Source: DASXHY01 sp035552155 (GTDB taxonomy: Bacteria; Verrucomicrobiota; Verrucomicrobiia; Limisphaerales; DASXHY01). From it: a stretch of 64,000 bases of DNA. The position numbers and the translations under genes were made by a program. This document shows positions 1-8,608 of this stretch, piece after piece. The DNA is taken from NCBI GenBank assembly GCA_035552155.1, contig DASZLX010000018.1, forward strand, positions 62,001 through 126,000, written 5' to 3'. Under the pieces are notes generated by a model. It saw nothing but the letters and a program-made list of their open reading frames with translations, was not told where the DNA came from and did no database searches. Within the stretch, counting starts at the first letter, position 1, and each line of letters opens with the position of its first letter.

Positions 1-604
1 TATTCATGCAATCAGCCGCCATCACCCACGTCGCCCTCGATTGCCCCATTTTCACCGGGCTGTAGGCAGGAGTACCGCTGGGAAACGCAGTGTTGATCCA
101 TGTCGTGATCCCTCCGAAATAGGAATACCCAATCAGCCATTGATTCTGGCCGGGGTCGAAGGCAGGCAATGTATTGCCGAGTGCCGGTATGCTCGGGCAG
201 CACCAGATCTTCGCAATCCCGTTGGTGACCGTGGGATCCAACCCCAGATCCTTGGCCGCCGACGCTTGAGGGGGATTGATCGCCCGCTGATTAAAGGAAT
301 TCCCAGACTGACGGCAGGGGAATAGAAAATCGTTGTTATCTCCGGCATAAATAATACAACCCACCCCGATCTGTCTCAGGTTGTTGACGCAACTAATTTT
401 TATCGCCTTGCTTTTGGCCTGCGATAACGCCGGCAAGAGCATCGCTGCCAAAATGGCGATAATGGCAATGACAACCAGCAGTTCGATGAGCGTGAACCCG
501 TAATCTCTTCGGGTCGAACAACTAACGGGCGAGCGAGGCGGGTAACTTGAGGCATTTTCCGCGGCACAAGGTGCCCCGAGTTTGGCCTTGGCGAATGACT
601 TCAT
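1..604 (-). CDS. Type II secretion/pseudopilin-like protein, partial (C-terminus beyond the window)
   Basis: Reading the minus strand from an ATG at 604 gives an open frame to the window edge, about 201 residues. After a 34-residue basic leader comes RRDYGFTLIELLVVIAII and then AILAAMLLPALSQAKSKA. This is the prepilin leader cleaved by prepilin peptidase before the F of GFTLIE, followed by the hydrophobic spine helix. The next segment (CVNNLRQIG, YAGDNNDFL, then an IWCCP stretch) is the layout of the very numerous Verrucomicrobia/Planctomycetes pseudopilins of the DUF1559/H-X9-DG type. Such proteins are anchored in the inner membrane and presumed to work with type II secretion or pilus-like machinery. 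The family call is firm; the individual role is unknown. The C-terminal part is cut by the window. Confidence 0.85.
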   Translation of the reverse strand, partial: MKSFAKAKLGAPCAAENASSYPPRSPVSCSTRRDYGFTLIELLVVIAIIAILAAMLLPALSQAKSKAIKISCVNNLRQIGVGCIIYAGDNNDFLFPCRQSGNSFNQRAINPPQASAAKDLGLDPTVTNGIAKIWCCPSIPALGNTLPAFDPGQNQWLIGYSYFGGITTWINTAFPSGTPAYSPVKMGQSRATWVMAADCMN

Positions 605-665
605 TACCAACCATGGTAGCCACAAATAAATAGCCGGTCTATTCGTATTGTGAACCGGGCCATTG

Positions 666-1961
666 TCAAATTGAACTTTTTTTAACATATCGGTATTGAG
701 TTGGTGTTTGTTTAAATCGGCTTTGAAAAACTCGACAAAAAGAAGGGGCGTCGCGAAATCCGGATTGCCGGGCAATCTGGTCCAACCCCAGGTTTGTCTG
801 GCGCAATAGCGAACAGGCGCGGTCCAGGCGCAATCGAACGATTTCCGCGCGAATACTCGTGCTGAGCCAATAGCGAAATCGCACCCCCAGATCCGTCCGG
901 GAGCAGCCCACGTGAGAAAGCACGTCTTTTACATTGATACCCTCGTTGACGTGGCTGCGAATAAATCGCAACGCCCGGATCGTCACCGCATCCTCAATAG
1001 CCACGACATCGGTCGAAGCGCGTTCCACGATCCACAAGGGCGAAATCTCCACCAGGCCGGGGTTGACGGCCTTGCCTTTCATCATCGCGTCCAATAACGC
1101 CGCGGCTTCCGATCCTATTCGTTCCGCGTCCGGCTTGATGCTGCTCAGAGGCGGTTCGCTGATGGTGCAAAGCACCTCGTCATCGTCCACCCCCATGACT
1201 GTGACCTCGCCCGGGACGTTGATGCCGTGTTCCCGGCAGGCGTTCAGCACTTGTTGCCCGCAAATGTCATTGCAGGCGAACACCGCGAGCGGACGCCGCT
1301 GACGGAAAAGCCACGCCGCGATGGCTTTTTCATTTTCCAAACCACGCTGTTCGGCCGCTTGCAGGACGGTCAGCGGAGCGCTGATACCGCGACTGGCCGA
1401 GGAGGACGACCGGCGCGGCAGTGAAAACTGATGCATCGGGTAGCCGCGCGCTTTGAGATAATCCGCAAAAGCCCCTCCGCGATCGTCGGAAAACGGAATC
1501 CCGGGATAACCACAGAATGCAAAATGACGAAATCCAGCCCGCAGGAAGAAATCTGCCGCCATTTTCGCCACCGCCTGCGGATTGGTGACAAATGCCGGGA
1601 TGGGGTCGAAGCGGACGCTGGCGCGAACATCGATGACCGGGACGCCGAGGCGGAGAAGTTCCTTGGCCGTGCGCCGCCCGTCGATGCGGGCAATGATGCC
1701 GCTGATTGGAACCTGCTTGAGCCAGTCGGGAATGCCTCCATGCAATTCGCGCTCCTCGATGTAGCACGACCACGGCCCATGCACGTGGATATATTTGGCA
1801 ATCCCGCTCAGGACATCCCGCCCGAATTTCCTGGAACTTTCAATCAGCAGCGCCACCTTGGGCAGGTTTTTCAAAAGATTTTTCTCCGATTGACTCGGCT
1901 TGTCATCCGCGGCCGAGCGAGACGAATTTCGCATTGCCGCGATATGAGTTTTCTTTTGCAC
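666..1961 (-). CDS. XylR-like transcriptional regulator (LacI-type sugar-binding domain + AraC HTH)
   Basis: A 431-residue protein. Residues about 34-310 form a periplasmic-binding-protein fold of the LacI/PBP1_XylR kind (starts KVALLIESSRKFGRDVLSGI; the GVPVIDVRA, FFLRAGFRHFAFCG and VFACNDICGQQVL segments fit it). The last ~105 residues are a double helix-turn-helix AraC domain (VLSHVGCSRTDLG, then LDQIARQSGFRDAPSFCRVF). There is no N-terminal LacI HTH, so DNA binding should be through the C-terminus, as in E. coli XylR. The annotated start is GTG 1961; ATG 1934 is an alternative. A copy of the 41-bp CCGCC-repeat element lies 40-80 bp upstream, suggesting autoregulation and control of the neighbouring glycosidases. 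The inducer is unknown; a xylose-type sugar is only a guess from family and context. Confidence 0.85.
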   Translation of the reverse strand: MQKKTHIAAMRNSSRSAADDKPSQSEKNLLKNLPKVALLIESSRKFGRDVLSGIAKYIHVHGPWSCYIEERELHGGIPDWLKQVPISGIIARIDGRRTAKELLRLGVPVIDVRASVRFDPIPAFVTNPQAVAKMAADFFLRAGFRHFAFCGYPGIPFSDDRGGAFADYLKARGYPMHQFSLPRRSSSSASRGISAPLTVLQAAEQRGLENEKAIAAWLFRQRRPLAVFACNDICGQQVLNACREHGINVPGEVTVMGVDDDEVLCTISEPPLSSIKPDAERIGSEAAALLDAMMKGKAVNPGLVEISPLWIVERASTDVVAIEDAVTIRALRFIRSHVNEGINVKDVLSHVGCSRTDLGVRFRYWLSTSIRAEIVRLRLDRACSLLRQTNLGLDQIARQSGFRDAPSFCRVFQSRFKQTPTQYRYVKKSSI

Positions 1962-2000
1962 TGAGAGTATCCTTGGTTATAGGGAATAAAGCGGCACCGG

Positions 2001-2041
2001 GTCTTGGAAACGAAGGCGGAGCGCTTTGTTATTTAGGGCGG
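2001..2041 (-). promoter_or_regulatory. Putative regulon operator, copy A (upstream of XylR-like gene)
   Basis: GTCTTGGAAA at 2001-2010, GGCGG at 2015-2019 and GGCGG at 2037-2041 (TGTTATTTAGGGCGG). Read toward the gene it is CCGCC - 17 nt - CCGCC - 4 nt - TTTCCAAGAC. A -10-like TATAAC (complement of 1976-1981) follows 19 nt downstream. Copies B and C have identical internal spacing. Two boxes 22 bp apart, ending just before the -35 position, fit an AraC-family activator site (inference). Confidence 0.65.
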
Positions 2042-2120
2042 CGTATCAAATCTCGAATTCTCCGTACCGCCGGCTCAAACCTCCATTTACCTATGGCAGA
2101 ACCCCCTATGTCGGCCGTCT

Positions 2121-4493
2121 CTAATAAATCGGAGCCGGCGCTTGCGTTCGGTAAAAGCGGTTCGTCTGAGTCGTCACGACATCCGTGAATTGCACAGTGC
2201 CCGTAATATCAGCCCGGACCGGACTGGTGGCCGCGCTCCAGGGACCGGTCATTGCCGACGCTGTTTGCAGGACATAGGTTTGGCCGGGGATTCCGCCGAA
2301 ACGGAGCACCCATCCGTTCGTAATCGAATCAATAGCCGCGACGGGATTAAGAAACGGCTCGCCCTGAGCGGGACTCCAATTGCCGCCCTGCCCGAGGATC
2401 GGATAAATGGCGGCCGGCCACGCCTCGCTCTGGTAATCGGTGAATTCAGACCACTGAAAATTGCCCAAATCATCCACCCACATGCGTTCGCGCGGCAACG
2501 TCAGGGCAGCCGGTATTTGCAGGGGGATGGTGCCATTATTGTTGTTGCCCGGGCCGTAAACAGTAATCCCCGGCTCGGGACCGCCAAATCCGTGTTCCTC
2601 CCCATAAACCGTTTCGATCATGTGCGGATTATGAACCCGGTCGAAGCCCATGCCGGACATATAGCATTTGCCGATGGGATTAAGACCGTGGTCGTAATCC
2701 ATCAATTGACTGACCGTATCGATGTATTTCTGCGTTCCCGTAAGCGCCCATTCCATCAAACAGGGATAAGCAAATTCCCCCTGCGAAGTGTAAGGGCGGT
2801 GCGCGTAATTATTTTGCGTGTACGGATTCGCATTGGTCGGCCAGCCGACGGGGTAGGCATCGCCGTTGATGTATCCCGTTTCTTTATCCGCCGCCTTTTG
2901 GAGGATGGACTTGAAATACGCCACGACGACGGGATCGGTGGGGCGATTCGTCGCGATAATGTACGACATAAAATAACTCGGCATCCAAATCTGGCCGTTA
3001 TTGACCGCGAACCCGCTGGCTTCGTCGTCAAAGGTATTGGTGAACAAACTGGTCGTGGTGTACATGGACTCAATGATGTTGCTCGAAGTTGTATCGCCGT
3101 TGAGCAAGTACTCCTGGATGGCGTAATAAAGTTTTCCCTGTGTGGTAATCTTGGACCCCGAGGCGGCATACGCAGCGGCGCCGCGAACGGCAAAATCGGC
3201 GCTGAGCGGAGCATTGTATGGCCTGATCAATCGGGCAAAATTCATGAACGCACCCGCCGCCAGCCCGCTGCACCAGCCGTTATTGGTTTCGGTGACATAA
3301 ATCAATGTGTCCTGGTCGAAATTAATTCCCCAAATCGGTTCGCTCCGGGACGCCGTGCCAAAGGCCACTGCGCCGGAAGGTTCCTTCGGCGTGCTTTGCA
3401 GATTCGTGTACAACATCAAACCCCAGTTCGCCTCGTCGAGAATGTCAGGGATGCCATTGCTGCCGGGAAGGATGTTGAAGCTCGCATCGAAGTTGTTCGG
3501 GATATTGAATTGTTGATCCGTGAAGTCTTGCGGAAAAACTTCGTAGGTGGTCATCAGGATAATCGGCGTTTCCAGGGCGTAAGGATTTTTCTGGGTATCG
3601 CCGGCGTCGTGATAACCGCCGTGAACGAATAATCTCGCGCCGGACGTGTTGGTGTTGATACTGGAGGTACTGGGATTGTCCGGCGATTCGTTGTCGTAAA
3701 TGTTCGTGTGGCAGCCGTACGGCCGGATGTTCGCCCAGGCGTACGGCTTCACAATCGGGCAACCGCAGCGCTGATAATACAACGCCCGAAATGCCACGTA
3801 GCCCAGCCGGCGGGAAAAATCTCCGCCTACGCCAAAGGGATACGAAGAACCAACCCCGTTCACGATAATCCGATAAGGCCCGCCCTCGGGCACCGCCGAT
3901 AAATCAATCCGGTAGACATAATCGCCCGAAGACGTGTCCGGGCCGGCCGTGGTTATCAATTGGAGTGTTCCCTCGGCGACCTGTTGGCCCGTCGTTTGAT
4001 CAATGACCGTATAGCCCGGACGATCATCGAGCGGCTGCGAGCCGGCGGTACCCAGCCAGACGGCGAAATTGGCGTACCGCACATGCGACAAGGCGCTATA
4101 ACCGTCCTGATTAACCTTGATGGATTCGCACAATATATTTGTATCCTCAAAAACAAAATTCGTGGTGCCGTACGGTGTCGTCAAAGTGTAAGCCATTCCA
4201 TTGGTCAACGGTGGCACCTGCATGTAAATGTGATAGTCCACCCCATCGGATTCGGTCACAAATTCACTGAGTGTTTCCAATCGCTGCCCGTTTAAAAACC
4301 ACTGCAACGGCTGGCTCAAATTCACCTCGTTGGTTGAATACACCGTGGCATATACCGGACCGCTGACGTTTGTGCTGTGAAAAAAAGCCACCAGTTCCGT
4401 ATTCGAAGCGGTGCGAATTTCCTGGATGGGAAGTTGTGCGTTAGAGATCAGGATGCCGCCTAATAGGCCCGCGATGATTAACAGATGTTTCAT
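2121..4493 (-). CDS. Secreted glycoside hydrolase family 9 (endoglucanase/xyloglucanase type)
   Basis: A 790-residue protein. ATG 4493 starts a clean signal peptide (MKHLLIIAGLLGGILISNAQ); the five upstream codons opened by GTG 4508 are not needed. An N-terminal Ig-like (CelD_N) domain, residues ~20-225, precedes the (alpha/alpha)6 GH9 barrel. The catalytic-base motif GGYHDAGD has Asp296 and Asp299. The late motif DHGLNPIGKCYMSGMG is followed by DYQSEAW, whose Glu690 fits the GH9 general acid. The C-terminus (~720-790, VLRFGGIPGQTYVLQTAS ... NRFYRTQ) is a small beta domain often found at the end of secreted Verrucomicrobia proteins. GH9 enzymes cleave beta-1,4-glucan backbones of cellulose, mixed-linkage glucan or xyloglucan; substrate cannot be fixed from sequence. 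It is followed on the same strand by the XylR-like gene. Confidence 0.9.
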   Translation of the reverse strand: MKHLLIIAGLLGGILISNAQLPIQEIRTASNTELVAFFHSTNVSGPVYATVYSTNEVNLSQPLQWFLNGQRLETLSEFVTESDGVDYHIYMQVPPLTNGMAYTLTTPYGTTNFVFEDTNILCESIKVNQDGYSALSHVRYANFAVWLGTAGSQPLDDRPGYTVIDQTTGQQVAEGTLQLITTAGPDTSSGDYVYRIDLSAVPEGGPYRIIVNGVGSSYPFGVGGDFSRRLGYVAFRALYYQRCGCPIVKPYAWANIRPYGCHTNIYDNESPDNPSTSSINTNTSGARLFVHGGYHDAGDTQKNPYALETPIILMTTYEVFPQDFTDQQFNIPNNFDASFNILPGSNGIPDILDEANWGLMLYTNLQSTPKEPSGAVAFGTASRSEPIWGINFDQDTLIYVTETNNGWCSGLAAGAFMNFARLIRPYNAPLSADFAVRGAAAYAASGSKITTQGKLYYAIQEYLLNGDTTSSNIIESMYTTTSLFTNTFDDEASGFAVNNGQIWMPSYFMSYIIATNRPTDPVVVAYFKSILQKAADKETGYINGDAYPVGWPTNANPYTQNNYAHRPYTSQGEFAYPCLMEWALTGTQKYIDTVSQLMDYDHGLNPIGKCYMSGMGFDRVHNPHMIETVYGEEHGFGGPEPGITVYGPGNNNNGTIPLQIPAALTLPRERMWVDDLGNFQWSEFTDYQSEAWPAAIYPILGQGGNWSPAQGEPFLNPVAAIDSITNGWVLRFGGIPGQTYVLQTASAMTGPWSAATSPVRADITGTVQFTDVVTTQTNRFYRTQAPAPIY

Positions 4494-4623
4494 AACAGCA
4501 AAAGACACCGGGCGATTTCAGGGCGGAATTTTCAATTTCAAAGATGTTAGGAACGCCCAATGTGTCAACCGGGCAGAAGGTTTGTATAGAACTACACCAT
4601 TGGAACTACGAGTGCAGAATCGA

Positions 4624-5199
4624 TCAGCGCCCGCGCGCCAACTCCGCGTTTTCCATGAACGCATAACAAAGCATGTGGCAGATGCCCATCTGCGCGTCTT
4701 CAACCCGTCCATAATGTGTGTCGTTAATGACAATCGTCTGCTCGGCGATTTCCGCCATGCGACCGCGCTTCGCGCCCACGATCGCCACCGTGCGCAGGCC
4801 ATTTCGTTTGGCCCAATCGAGCGCTTTCACGCAATTGGGCGAATTACCGCTCACGCTCATGCTCAGCGCCACGTCTCCGGCATTGGCATAATTTTGCAAC
4901 TGACCGGAAAAGATGTCCTCCACGGAATAATCATTAGCAAGAGCGGTCAGCCAAGCCGTATTGTCGCTAAGCGAAAGCACGCGAAAACGTTTGTTTAATT
5001 TATCGGAGGAGCCTTTGCCCAAATCCGTGGCAAAGTGCGCGGCATTGGCCGCATTGCCGCCGTTGCCGAACACAAAAATCTGCCGATTTTTTGTCCACGC
5101 CATTCGCAGGGTTTCGATGAGCCGGCTCACCTCGTCAATCGGAATGGAATCGAGGGTGGTTTTTTGCGCCTGAAGATAGTCGTTGATCCATTTGTTCAT
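4624..5199 (-). CDS. SIS-domain sugar isomerase, phosphoheptose isomerase (GmhA)-like
   Basis: A 191-residue single SIS domain. The family signatures are present: the phosphate-binding loop FGNGGNAANAAHFATDL (residues ~44-60), the second loop SMSVSGNSPN (~111-120), and a C-terminal helix with QMGICHMLCYAF that keeps the histidine of GmhA's catalytic pair. GmhA converts sedoheptulose 7-phosphate to D-glycero-D-manno-heptose 7-phosphate for LPS core synthesis, but SIS proteins next to sugar kinases can act on other phosphosugars. Its ATG overlaps the stop of the ROK kinase gene by 4 bp (5196-5199), so the two are translationally coupled and probably act in sequence. Not part of an obvious heptose operon, hence no gene symbol. 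Confidence 0.8.
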   Translation of the reverse strand: MNKWINDYLQAQKTTLDSIPIDEVSRLIETLRMAWTKNRQIFVFGNGGNAANAAHFATDLGKGSSDKLNKRFRVLSLSDNTAWLTALANDYSVEDIFSGQLQNYANAGDVALSMSVSGNSPNCVKALDWAKRNGLRTVAIVGAKRGRMAEIAEQTIVINDTHYGRVEDAQMGICHMLCYAFMENAELARGR

Positions 5200-6155
5200 A
5201 AATCGTGCAGAGTCGCGGGGCGGTCGGTTCGCCCGCTTGATTTTCGACGAGCCAGTTCTAGGGCGCCAATCGGCACCGCGTCTTCGCCTAATGAAGCCAA
5301 AAGAACTTGCGGGCCTGGCTGAAAAACTTTCATGAGGAAAGGCTGCAGCTCCTCGGCAACTTGAAACCGCAACGACTCACCAATCCCCGCCAGGCCGCCG
5401 CCCAATAGGATGACTTCCGGATGCAGCAAATGAACCGCGTGCGACAGGCCGAAAGCCAAATCATTCGCGACCTCCGCCAGAAGTCGTTGCGCGAGCGGAT
5501 CGCCCTGCCGAAGCGCAGTGCCCAGGCATTTGGCTTCATGGCCGGCCGCGCCCTCGGCCAAACGCGCCAATTGACTCTCGGGCGCCGTCTTCGCGAGTTC
5601 GCGCACGCGTGCATTCACCGACCACCCGGAGCAGCGCGATTCCAAAATCGTTCCGACGCGATCCATGCGGATGTGGCCGATCTCCAATTCACCCGGAGGA
5701 ACCCCGTGATAAATATTTCCGTCGAGAATCAAACCGCCTCCCACGCCGCTACCCAGTGTCACATAAAAAACCGGATTAAATTTCCTCCCCGCGCCATGCA
5801 TTGCCTCACCCAACGCCGCCACATTCGCGTCGTTGTCCACCACCACCGGCGCATCGGTCAATTGCTCGGCCCACCGGCAAATTTCAAAATCAGACCAGCC
5901 GCCAATCTGATGCGAGCAGGCGATTTTCCCCTCGCGCCAATTCACCGGACCGCCAAAGCCGATGCCCACGGCATCAAACTTCCATTCTGCGCCGAGTTCC
6001 CGGATAGCTTGCTCGATTTGCCGACGGATGCCATCGGCGCCCGCGGCGGGTTCCACCCCGAGTTTGCGGCGCTCGCTGATGTGCATTTTCTCGTCGCCTG
6101 CCACGAGTTGCAGCTTCGTCCCCCCAATTTCGATTCCGAGAAAAGTCTTCATCAA
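5196..6155 (-). CDS. ROK-family sugar kinase
   Basis: A 319-residue ROK protein. The N-terminal ATP-binding loop is FLGIEIGGTKLQLV. GIGFGGPVNW, VVVDNDANVAALGE and FYVTLGSGVGGGLI follow, with the catalytic Asp in the DND segment. LSHAVHLLHPEVILLGGGLA near the C-terminus is the second family signature. No helix-turn-helix precedes the kinase domain, so this is an enzyme and not a ROK repressor. The usual zinc site of glucokinase-type members (GH followed by a CxCGxxGC cluster) is reduced to LEIGHIRMDRVG ... ESRCSGWSVNARVREL with a single Cys, so zinc binding is doubtful. The start is ATG 6155 or the adjacent ATG 6152. It overlaps the SIS gene by 4 bp. Substrate unknown; a hexose or heptose is plausible. 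Confidence 0.85.
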   Translation of the reverse strand: MMKTFLGIEIGGTKLQLVAGDEKMHISERRKLGVEPAAGADGIRRQIEQAIRELGAEWKFDAVGIGFGGPVNWREGKIACSHQIGGWSDFEICRWAEQLTDAPVVVDNDANVAALGEAMHGAGRKFNPVFYVTLGSGVGGGLILDGNIYHGVPPGELEIGHIRMDRVGTILESRCSGWSVNARVRELAKTAPESQLARLAEGAAGHEAKCLGTALRQGDPLAQRLLAEVANDLAFGLSHAVHLLHPEVILLGGGLAGIGESLRFQVAEELQPFLMKVFQPGPQVLLASLGEDAVPIGALELARRKSSGRTDRPATLHDL

Positions 6156-6292
6156 ATACGATGGCCGAGATTGGGCCAGTCGCTGTGGATTTTCCAGCTA
6201 TTCCAAGGATGTAGAACAAAACAGTCCAAATGTAGCAGGGACAAGTTTCAATAAATCACAGACGATGCTCTCTACCATTACCCACTTATTTC

Positions 6293-8446
6293 ATGAATAA
6301 AACCCGGAGATCGCCTTCGCTCTTATTGTGTCTCGCGAGCGCCCTGGCCCTTGGCGGCGCCGCTCAACCGACTTACCTGGACAGTAATCAACCGCTGGAA
6401 ACACAGGTCGAAGATTTGCTTTCACGGATGACGCTCGAAGAAAAAATTGCCCTCGTCCATGACGACACCCGGTTCACCACCGCCGCGATTCCGCGCCTGG
6501 GCATTCCCACCCGCGGCATGTCCGACGGCCCCAACGGAGTGCGCGAGGAAATCATGCCCCATTCGTGGGACCCCGCCGGGCGCACCGATGATTTCTCCAC
6601 CGCGATGCCCGTAGGGATTTGCCTGGCTGCCACGTGGGACCCGGACCTGGGCCATCGCGAAGGCGAGGCCATCGGGCAGGAGGCCAGGGCGCGTGGCAAA
6701 GACATCATGCTTGGTCCGGGAGTGAACATTTTACGGACGCCGCTTTGCGGCCGGAATTTTGAATATCTCGGCGAAGACCCGTTCCTGACCTCGCGCATGG
6801 CCGTGGGCTTTATCCGCGGTGAACAATCACAGCAGATTTCGTCCTGCGTGAAACATTATGCGTTGAACAACCAGGAACACCAGCGCGGGACCATCAATGT
6901 GGAAGTCGACGAGCGGACGCTGCACGAAATCTATCTCCCGGCGTTCAAAGCCGCCGTCCAGGAAGCCGGCGTTTGGTGCGTGATGGGCGCTTACAATCAG
7001 CTTCGCCATCAATATTGTTGCGAGAATGATTATCTGCTGAATCAAATCCTGAAAAATCAATGGGGCTTCCAGGGTCTGGTCATCTCGGACTGGGGCGGCG
7101 CGCATTCCACCCGTGACTGCGCCTTGAACGGCCTCGACCTCGAAAACGGCACGGAAAGAAATCACGATTTCTACCTCGCCCAACCTTATCTCGATGCGAT
7201 TAAAAAAGGCGAGCTGCCCGTGGAAGGATTGAATGAAAAGGCACGCCGCAATTTGCGGGTAATGTTCGCCACGCACGTCTTTGACACCAATCGTAACAAA
7301 GGTTCGATTAATACGGCGGCGCATCAAGCCGTGGCGCGGCAGGTGGCCGAAGAAGGAATCGTGCTGCTGAAAAACGAATGTCTTTTGCCGCTGGATGCTT
7401 CAAAAATCAAAACCATCGCGGTCATCGGGGACAATGCCGTGCGCTTGCAGGCGCATGGCGGCGACAGCTCCTGCATCAAGGCATTTTATGAGCGAACGCC
7501 GTTGCAAGGCATTTTGAATCGTGCCGGCGGCCAGGTGAACGTCACGTTCTCGCAGGGTTACCAAAATGGAAATGATAAGGGAATGGCCGAACGCGCTGTG
7601 GCCGCGGCGAAGGCCGCCGATGTCGTCATTTACGTGGGCGGTTTGAACCACGAGCGGGGTTTGGATTGCGAAGGCACCGATCGCCCAGACCTTAAACTGC
7701 CTTACGGCCAGGATAAATTGATTTCGGAAATCGTCGCTGCCAATCCACACGTCATCGTCGTGCTGGAGGGGATGATGGCGGAAATGGGCTCCTGGCTTGA
7801 TCAAACTCCCGCGGTTTTGCAGGCGTGGTATCCGGGCATGGAAGGCGGAACCGCGCTCGCGGGCGTGCTTTTTGGAGATGTGAATCCGTCCGGCAAACTG
7901 CCCTGCACCTTTCCCAAAAAACTCGCCGACTCGCCGGCCCACGCACTCGGCGCCTATCCCGGCACCAACGGCACCGTAACCTACGCGGAAGGATCGCTGG
8001 TCGGCTACCGCTGGTTCGATACGAAAAACATCGAGCCGTTATTTCCGTTCGGCTTCGGTTTGAGTTACACGACCTTCAAATATTCGAATTTAAAAATACT
8101 TCCTGGCAACGGCAACGATGAACTCGCCGTCGCACAATTTGAAATTCAAAACACCGGCGCCCGGGATGGGGCGGAAGTGGCGCAGCTTTACATTCACCAG
8201 GATCACCCCAGCTTGTCCCGCCCGGAGAAGGAGTTGAAAGGATTCAAAAAAGTGTTCTTAAAAGCCGGCACGAAGGAAACTGTATCCATTCCGCTGAACT
8301 ATAATGCGTTCGCATTTTACGATGCCGATAAAAAATCGTGGGTCGCGGAAAAGGGTGATTTTGATGTTCTGGTGGGCGGTTCTTCGCGGAATATTCCTCT
8401 CCGCGGCAATTATCAGTTGGCGGAAACCTTTATACGGAATGATTAA
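6293..8446 (+). CDS. Secreted glycoside hydrolase family 3 beta-glycosidase
   Basis: A 717-residue GH3. A signal peptide (SLLLCLASALALGGAAQP) is followed by a TIM barrel (residues ~30-330). The SDGPNGVR, GRNFEYLGEDP and KHYALNNQE segments are typical, and the nucleophile is Asp266 in LVISDWGGAHSTRD. The alpha/beta sandwich (~350-560) carries VIYVGGLNHERGLDCEGTDR, and a C-terminal fibronectin-III-like domain (~600-700) starts near GARDGAEVAQLYI. The layout and length are those of beta-glucosidases and beta-xylosidases acting on oligosaccharides released by endo-enzymes. It is transcribed away from the ROK/SIS pair. The AraC-cupin gene follows on the same strand. A weak motif shared with the GH9 upstream region lies about 90 bp before the start. 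Confidence 0.92.
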   Translation: MNKTRRSPSLLLCLASALALGGAAQPTYLDSNQPLETQVEDLLSRMTLEEKIALVHDDTRFTTAAIPRLGIPTRGMSDGPNGVREEIMPHSWDPAGRTDDFSTAMPVGICLAATWDPDLGHREGEAIGQEARARGKDIMLGPGVNILRTPLCGRNFEYLGEDPFLTSRMAVGFIRGEQSQQISSCVKHYALNNQEHQRGTINVEVDERTLHEIYLPAFKAAVQEAGVWCVMGAYNQLRHQYCCENDYLLNQILKNQWGFQGLVISDWGGAHSTRDCALNGLDLENGTERNHDFYLAQPYLDAIKKGELPVEGLNEKARRNLRVMFATHVFDTNRNKGSINTAAHQAVARQVAEEGIVLLKNECLLPLDASKIKTIAVIGDNAVRLQAHGGDSSCIKAFYERTPLQGILNRAGGQVNVTFSQGYQNGNDKGMAERAVAAAKAADVVIYVGGLNHERGLDCEGTDRPDLKLPYGQDKLISEIVAANPHVIVVLEGMMAEMGSWLDQTPAVLQAWYPGMEGGTALAGVLFGDVNPSGKLPCTFPKKLADSPAHALGAYPGTNGTVTYAEGSLVGYRWFDTKNIEPLFPFGFGLSYTTFKYSNLKILPGNGNDELAVAQFEIQNTGARDGAEVAQLYIHQDHPSLSRPEKELKGFKKVFLKAGTKETVSIPLNYNAFAFYDADKKSWVAEKGDFDVLVGGSSRNIPLRGNYQLAETFIRND

Positions 8447-8463
8447 CAGCACTTGTTATCGTA

Positions 8464-8498
8464 CTCGTCCTCGGAACTCCCGACACGTCGAGGACGAG
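8464..8498 (+). terminator. Hairpin after the GH3 gene
   Basis: A perfect 10-bp inverted repeat (CTCGTCCTCG at 8464-8473, CGAGGACGAG at 8489-8498) with a 15-nt loop begins 17 bp after the GH3 stop. No T-tract follows, so it may be a transcript-end stabiliser or weak terminator between GH3 and the next gene. Confidence 0.45.
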
Positions 8499-8608
8499 AA
8501 CGGGGGCGAAAAGGATATCCTTATCAAAAAACACTGGATTGTCGGCGCGGCATTTCTTTGTTATGGTATCTGCGAATGCAACAGTCGTTTCGCAAAACCA
8601 AGCAGACA

